This document shows, one piece after another, positions 6,584 to 10,381 of a DNA stretch of 10,381 nucleotides. The translations under genes were made by a program, and so were the position numbers. The notes below the pieces were generated by a model, which did not search any database, was not told the DNA's origin, and saw only the letters and a list, made by a program, of their open reading frames with translations. The stretch's first letter is position 1. Each line of letters starts with the position of its first letter. Source of the stretch: Alphaproteobacteria bacterium (GTDB lineage Bacteria; Pseudomonadota; Alphaproteobacteria; UBA9219); contig JAGWKW010000038.1 of the NCBI GenBank assembly GCA_028865155.1, positions 1-10,381 on the forward strand. The letters are read 5' to 3'.

Positions 6584-6625
6584 AATAAAAAACGGGCCCG
6601 GTCGAAAACTCAACCGGGCCCGGTT
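6584..6625 (-). terminator. Intrinsic terminator of the OmpA-family gene
   Basis: The arms CGGGCCCGGT (6593-6602) and ACCGGGCCCG (6613-6622) form a perfect 10-bp GC-rich stem with a 10-nt loop. On the minus strand the stem is followed directly by TTTTTTATT (complement of 6584-6592). It begins about 20 bp after the OmpA-family stop codon, the right place and direction for a rho-independent terminator. On the plus strand there is no equivalent T-run. Confidence 0.88.
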
Positions 6626-6642
6626 AGAAAGTACCGGAACGC

Positions 6643-7308
6643 TTAGCGGATGATATCCACTTCGACGCGGCGGTCTTCGTGCAGGCACGAGATCAGCTTA
6701 ACGCGCGCCATCTCGGCCGGGCAATTGGCCATCGGCTCGGTCTTGCCGAGCGAACGAACCTCGATCTTCTTGGACAGGATGCCGCGGGAGACGAGATAGG
6801 CCCGAACCGCCTTGGCGCGACGCAGCGCCAGCGTTTCATTGTAGTGGGCATTACCCAGACGGTCGGAATAGCCCACGACGATGATGTTGGGTTCCGCCTT
6901 TTCACGCATTGCCACGACTTCGGCGCGGGTCATATGGCGATGGTGCTTGCGGCAGTTTTTCCACATCGCATGTTCGTGATGGCAGATTTTCCACACCAGC
7001 TTGTTCAGCTCGTGCTTGCCCTTCGGCGTCAGCGCGGTGCTGTTGAAGCCAAAGAAAACGGTGGCGGCACGTTCGACCATCGGCATCGCGACTTCGGACG
7101 GAAGACCGGCCATCGCTTTGGCGGCGGCGCATTCCTGCCCACCGGCCCAGTCGGTGACCACGCAGCCGCCTTGGCTGGTGAGAACCGGCGAGCCGTTGCT
7201 GCTGCGAAGAATGGCGGCGTGCGCCGAGGTGGACATCAAAGAGCCCAGAGCGATTGCGACGGTCAGGGCTGCGGTTTTAGCGGAGAAAGAGGTCATCGTT
7301 TCACTCAT
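6643..7308 (-). CDS. OmpA-family peptidoglycan-binding periplasmic protein (no beta-barrel) with His/Cys-rich insertion
   Basis: The 221-residue protein starts with a signal peptide (hydrophobic core about 12-25, likely cleavage after SAHA near residue 31). A short linker follows, then an OmpA C-terminal domain (about 82-220). Peptidoglycan-contact residues are present: D149 in GYSDRLG and R164 in ALRRAKAVRAYL, 15 apart as in E. coli OmpA (D271, R286). C196 and C208 match the spacing of the E. coli OmpA Cys290-Cys302 disulfide, followed by the DRRVEVDI end. The N-terminal barrel is absent, so the protein is probably a periplasmic cell-wall-binding protein. Residues about 107-138 form an insertion of some 24 residues relative to E. 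coli OmpA, with C109, H110, H111, H113, C119, H122, H123 and H125, a possible metal site. Two more cysteines (49, 60) lie near the mature N-terminus. Met5 (7296) is an alternative start. It has its own promoter (7351-7379) and terminator (6584-6625). Confidence 0.92.
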   Translation of the reverse strand: MSETMTSFSAKTAALTVAIALGSLMSTSAHAAILRSSNGSPVLTSQGGCVVTDWAGGQECAAAKAMAGLPSEVAMPMVERAATVFFGFNSTALTPKGKHELNKLVWKICHHEHAMWKNCRKHHRHMTRAEVVAMREKAEPNIIVVGYSDRLGNAHYNETLALRRAKAVRAYLVSRGILSKKIEVRSLGKTEPMANCPAEMARVKLISCLHEDRRVEVDIIR

Positions 7309-7315
7309 TTGCTCG

Positions 7316-7343
7316 TTGGCGGGAGAGAGGATTCTCGTATAAT
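7316..7343 (+). promoter_or_regulatory. Possible rightward promoter facing the OmpA-family promoter
   Basis: A perfect TATAAT (7338-7343) stands 16 bp after TTGGCG (7316-7321) on the plus strand. Transcription would start near 7350, inside the OmpA-family promoter, and run toward mlaE. It may be a second, distal mlaE promoter or a chance match. Confidence 0.3.
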
Positions 7344-7350
7344 CCGCCGG

Positions 7351-7379
7351 ACTATAGCAATATCAGGATGTTACCTCAA
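7351..7379 (-). promoter_or_regulatory. Predicted promoter of the OmpA-family gene
   Basis: On the minus strand, TTGAGG (complement of 7374-7379) and TATAGT (complement of 7351-7356) are separated by 17 bp. This gives a start near 7344 and a leader of about 36 nt. The -10 and part of the spacer are covered by one copy of a 12-bp direct repeat (7356-7367), a possible regulator site. Confidence 0.55.
7356..7367. repeat. 12-bp direct repeat AGCAATATCAGG, copy 1
   Basis: Identical to 7462-7473, 106 bp away in the same orientation. This copy overlaps the -10 and spacer of the OmpA-family promoter. A 12-bp exact match is unlikely by chance within about 245 bp of intergenic DNA. Confidence 0.6.
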
Positions 7380-7461
7380 GACCTCCCCTTGAAACCTTGA
7401 TCTCACCGTGTCATTTTTGTAACAATCCATTTTGCCTGCAGAATAGAAAGAAAAATAAACC

Positions 7462-7473
7462 AGCAATATCAGG
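7462..7473. repeat. 12-bp direct repeat AGCAATATCAGG, copy 2
   Basis: Second exact copy, ending 17 bp before the predicted -35 of mlaE, a position suited to an activator or operator site. Confidence 0.6.
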
Positions 7474-7490
7474 GAAGATCGGGTATTTCT

Positions 7491-7519
7491 TTGACTTGCC
7501 TCGGGCCTTTGGATAGGGT
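7491..7519 (+). promoter_or_regulatory. Predicted promoter of mlaEF
   Basis: TTGACT (7491-7496, 5/6 to TTGACA) and TAGGGT (7514-7519) are spaced by 17 bp. The pattern of a strong -35 with a loose -10 is usual in alphaproteobacteria. The transcript would start near 7526, about 28 nt before the mlaE ATG. Confidence 0.5.
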
Positions 7520-7553
7520 TCGCCGTCCTTTCCCGCTATCGTCCGCATATTCC

Positions 7554-8330
7554 ATGAATCCCCTTGCTCTTATCGGCCGCGCTTTCCTCGAATTTCTGGC
7601 CACCGTCGGTTCCTTGGCCCGTTTTGCGATGCGCGCGGTGAAGCACAGCTTCACGCCACCCGTTTATATCCGGCAGGTCGCCAAGCAGTTCGTCGATATC
7701 GGCTATTACTCGCTGCCCGTCGTCGGACTGACCGCCTTTTTCACCGGCATGGTGCTGGCGTTGCAAAGCCATACCGGCTTTTCGCGCTTCGACGCCGAAA
7801 GCGCGATCCCGACCGTCGTTGTTCTGTCAATGACCCGCGAACTCGGCCCCGTCATGGCAGGCCTGATGGTCGCCGGCCGCATCGGTGCGGCCATCGCCGC
7901 CGAGCTTGGCACGATGCGCGTGACCGAACAGATCGACGCGCTGACCACCCTTTCGACCAACCCGTACAAATATCTGATCGCGCCGCGCGTGCTGGCCGGG
8001 ACGCTGGTCCTGCCTCTGCTCGTCCTCGTCGCCGACATCGCCGGCGTGTTCGGCGGCTTTCTGGTCTGCGTTTACGACCTGCGCTTCAACGCCGCGAATT
8101 ACATTTCGCAAAGCTGGGAATATCTCGAAACCCGCGACGTTACGTCGGGATTGTGGAAAGCGGCCGTGTTCGGCTTCATCGTCACGCTGATGGGCTGCTA
8201 TCAGGGCTTCAATTCCAAGGGCGGCGCGCAAGGGGTGGGCAAGGCGACGACCAATGCCGTCGTCGCCGCTTCGATCCTTATCCTTATCACCGACTATCTG
8301 ATGACCGGCCTGTTCTTTAGCGGAAAATAA
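7554..8330 (+). CDS. mlaE: MlaE-family ABC transporter permease (phospholipid / outer-membrane asymmetry)
   Basis: MlaE is the inner-membrane permease of the Mla phospholipid-trafficking ABC transporter. It works as a dimer with MlaF (ATPase), MlaD (MCE ring) and MlaB. From the ATG at 7554 the protein has 258 residues, the normal length. It shows the N-terminal interfacial helix (LIGRAFLEFLATVG), VGLTAFFTGMVLALQ (57-71), the family core RELGPVMAGLMVAGRIGAA (95-113) continuing as IAAELGTMRVTEQIDAL, and ILILITDYLMTGLFF at the end. An upstream TTG at 7491 is in frame but would add a non-family peptide and coincides with the predicted -35, so I reject it. Two bases separate its TAA from the mlaF ATG, hence an operon. 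No clear Shine-Dalgarno is seen before the chosen ATG. Confidence 0.95.
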   Translation: MNPLALIGRAFLEFLATVGSLARFAMRAVKHSFTPPVYIRQVAKQFVDIGYYSLPVVGLTAFFTGMVLALQSHTGFSRFDAESAIPTVVVLSMTRELGPVMAGLMVAGRIGAAIAAELGTMRVTEQIDALTTLSTNPYKYLIAPRVLAGTLVLPLLVLVADIAGVFGGFLVCVYDLRFNAANYISQSWEYLETRDVTSGLWKAAVFGFIVTLMGCYQGFNSKGGAQGVGKATTNAVVAASILILITDYLMTGLFFSGK

Positions 8331-8332
8331 TT

Positions 8333-9109
8333 ATGAGCGCTGTTCCCAAAATCGAGCTGTCCGGCGTCACAAAATCATTCGGCAACAAGCATGTCCTGTG
8401 CGGCGTCGATCTGAATGTCGGCGTGCGCGAATCCGTCGTCATTATCGGCGGGTCGGGAACCGGGAAATCGGTGATGCTGAAATGCATTCTCGGCCTGCTC
8501 AAGCCCGATGCGGGGTCGGTCAAGATCGACGGGCAGGAAACAGTGGGGTTAAAAGGCCAGGCGCTTGACGAACACCAGGCTAAATTCGGCATGCTGTTCC
8601 AGGGTTCGGCTTTGTTCGACAGCCTGCCGGTCTGGCAGAATGTCGCGTTCAAGCTGTTGCAGGCGCATGGCATGCCGCGCAAGGAAGCCAAAGAACGCGC
8701 GGTCGCGACTTTGGCCTCGGTCGGGCTGGGGCCGGAAGTGGGCGAGCTTTACCCGTCGGAGCTTTCCGGCGGCATGCAAAAGCGCGTCGCGCTGGCCCGT
8801 GCCATCGCCTCGAAGCCCGAAATTATTTTCTTCGACGAGCCGACCACGGGGTTAGACCCGATCATGGCCGACGTCATCAACGAGCTGATTGTTAAATCAG
8901 TGCGCGAAGTCGGTGCGACGGCGGTGTCGATCACGCACGACATGGCCAGCGCGCGCAAAATCGCCGACCGCATCGCGATGATCCATGAAGGTCGCATCAT
9001 CTGGCAGGGTTCGGTCAAGGATATCGACCATTCGGGCAACCCCTATGTCGATCAGTTCATCCATGGCCGTGCCGAAGGGCCGATCAAGATGCAGATAAGA
9101 AAGCTTTAA
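8333..9109 (+). CDS. mlaF: MlaF-family ABC transporter ATP-binding protein
   Basis: This 258-residue cytoplasmic ATPase powers the MlaE permease. All ABC motifs are intact: Walker A GGSGTGKS (39-46), Q-loop Q90, signature LSGGMQKR (144-151), Walker B IIFFDEP (164-170), D-loop TGLDP (172-176) and H-loop His202 in SITHD. The early [18 protein letters not shown] and the [18 protein letters not shown] segment after the Q-loop are typical of the MlaF/Ttg2A group. The ATG lies 2 bp after the mlaE stop, with GGAAAA as a plausible ribosome-binding site inside the mlaE end. No mlaD or mlaB gene follows. Instead the TAA overlaps the stop of convergent fhs by 4 bp (9106-9109). Confidence 0.95.
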   Translation: MSAVPKIELSGVTKSFGNKHVLCGVDLNVGVRESVVIIGGSGTGKSVMLKCILGLLKPDAGSVKIDGQETVGLKGQALDEHQAKFGMLFQGSALFDSLPVWQNVAFKLLQAHGMPRKEAKERAVATLASVGLGPEVGELYPSELSGGMQKRVALARAIASKPEIIFFDEPTTGLDPIMADVINELIVKSVREVGATAVSITHDMASARKIADRIAMIHEGRIIWQGSVKDIDHSGNPYVDQFIHGRAEGPIKMQIRKL

Positions 9110-10381
9110 AACAGCCCTGCGATCTTTCCATCCGCCCCAACCGAAATCCCATTCGCCGCAGGAACGCGCGGCAGGCCGGGCATGGTCAGGATGTCACCGC
9201 AGATCGCAACGACGAATTCCGCGCCCGCCGAAAGCCGGACTTCGCGCACCGGAATGACATGGCCCGACGGCGCCCCGCGCAGCGTGGGATCGGTCGAAAA
9301 GCTGTATTGCGTTTTGGCGATACAGACGGGGAATTTTCCAAAGCCTTCTTTTTCGAATTCGGCCAGTTTCTTTTCCGCCGCCGCGTCGAGCGCGATGTCC
9401 GTCGCGCCGTAAATCTGCCGCGCCACGGTGCGGATTTTGTCGGCGAGCTTCATATCGTCGGGATAAAGCGGCTTGAACTGCGACGGCACGGTGTCGATGG
9501 TTTTGACGACTTCGCGGGCGAGATCCGCCGCCCCTGCCCCGCCTTCCGCCCAATGATTGGACAAAATGCACGCGACGCCGCGCGCATCGACCAGCTTTTT
9601 AAGCAACTCGGTTTCAGCATCGGTGTCGGCGCTGAACCGGTTGACGCAGACGACAACCGGTACGCCGAATTTTTTGACGTTGGCGATATGGCGGTCGAGA
9701 TTGGCGAAGCCGCGTTCGAGCGCGTCGAGATTTTCCGCCTTCAAATCTTCCTTGGCCACGCCGCCATGCATCTTGAGCGCGCGCACGGTCGCGACGACGA
9801 CCGCGCAATCCGGTTTTAATCCGGCCTTGCGGCATTTGATGTCGAAGAATTTCTCCGCGCCTAAATCCGCGCCGAACCCGGCCTCCAGCACGACATAATC
9901 CGCCATTTTAAGCGCAGCTTTGGTCGCGATGACTGAATTGCAGCCATGCGCGATATTGGCGAACGGCCCGCCATGCACGAACGCGGGATTGTTTTCAAGC
10001 GTCTGCACAAGGTTCGGCATCAGCGCGTCTTTAAGCAGGGCCGACATTGCACCCGCCGCGTTCAGTTCGGCGGCGCGGATATTGCGGCGGTCTTTAGTCT
10101 GCCCGACGACGATGTTGCCCAGACGGCGCTGCAAATCCTGCATATCCGCAGCCAGGCAAAAGATCGCCATGATTTCCGAAGCGACTGTGATGTCGAACCC
10201 GTCCTCGCGCGGATAGCCGTTGCCGGTTCCGCCTAGCGACTGCACGATGCGGCGCAAGGCGCGGTCGTTCATATCAACCGCGCGCCGCCATGAAACGCGC
10301 CGCACATCGAGGCCGAGTTCGTTGCCCCAATAAATATGGTTGTCGATGAGCGCGGCGAGCAGATTGTTCGCAGCACCTATC
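9106..10381 (-). CDS. fhs: Formate-tetrahydrofolate ligase (10-formyl-THF synthetase), C-terminal three quarters; start beyond the right edge
   Basis: Fhs joins formate to tetrahydrofolate with ATP, giving 10-formyl-THF for purine and fMet-tRNA synthesis. About 424 residues are in the window, against about 555 in the family, so the N-terminal quarter with its P-loop is missing. The frame is open up to the right edge, where it reads [20 protein letters not shown], a family segment, so the GTG near 10305 is not the start. Other hallmarks are [74 protein letters not shown], and the C-terminal [16 protein letters not shown]. The gene looks intact within the window. It runs tail to tail into mlaF with a 4-bp overlap and no terminator hairpin between. 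Confidence 0.97.
   Translation of the reverse strand, partial: IGAANNLLAALIDNHIYWGNELGLDVRRVSWRRAVDMNDRALRRIVQSLGGTGNGYPREDGFDITVASEIMAIFCLAADMQDLQRRLGNIVVGQTKDRRNIRAAELNAAGAMSALLKDALMPNLVQTLENNPAFVHGGPFANIAHGCNSVIATKAALKMADYVVLEAGFGADLGAEKFFDIKCRKAGLKPDCAVVVATVRALKMHGGVAKEDLKAENLDALERGFANLDRHIANVKKFGVPVVVCVNRFSADTDAETELLKKLVDARGVACILSNHWAEGGAGAADLAREVVKTIDTVPSQFKPLYPDDMKLADKIRTVARQIYGATDIALDAAAEKKLAEFEKEGFGKFPVCIAKTQYSFSTDPTLRGAPSGHVIPVREVRLSAGAEFVVAICGDILTMPGLPRVPAANGISVGADGKIAGLF

Noticed and set aside
6679..7392. 237-codon open frame on the plus strand opposite the OmpA-family gene
   Set aside because: No recognisable motif; the minus-strand frame has a signal peptide, OmpA motifs, promoter and terminator.

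Overview
The window looks like a chromosomal stretch of an alphaproteobacterium. The housekeeping proteins (MiaA, TatA/TatB, MlaE/MlaF, Fhs) read as alphaproteobacterial, their genes are GC-rich, and two short palindromic repeats of a kind common in alphaproteobacterial genomes sit inside miaA. The sequence alone does not place it below class level.

Layout. Positions 1-306 (minus strand) hold the first 22 codons of tatB and all of tatA, the start of a twin-arginine export operon. Divergent to it, miaA (389-1324, plus) encodes the tRNA A37 prenyltransferase and carries two in-frame palindromic insertions. Meeting miaA tail to tail is a minus-strand accessory block: an unrecognised 319-residue membrane protein (1318-2277) downstream of a 918-residue DotA/TraY-family protein (2386-5142). 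That family is a core inner-membrane component of type IVB secretion and IncI-type conjugation systems. The block is clearly more AT-rich than its surroundings. Further right on the minus strand are an MFS exporter (5322-6569) and a barrel-less OmpA-domain periplasmic protein (6643-7308) with a strong intrinsic terminator. A regulatory region of about 245 bp separates the OmpA gene from the plus-strand pair mlaE-mlaF (7554-9109), a phospholipid-trafficking ABC transporter core. mlaF meets tail to tail the incomplete fhs gene (9106-10381, minus), formate-tetrahydrofolate ligase.

How they fit. Most genes serve ordinary envelope and one-carbon or RNA functions: Tat export, outer-membrane lipid asymmetry, peptidoglycan anchoring, 10-formyl-THF supply and tRNA modification. 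The accessory element is the DotA/TraY protein and its unknown neighbour, which stand without any other recognisable type IV secretion gene in view. I infer that they are either an outlying piece of a secretion system encoded elsewhere or a relic. The unknown membrane protein sits where IncI plasmids carry the exclusion gene excA, directly downstream of traY. This is the most interesting lead in the window, but it rests on position rather than on sequence similarity.
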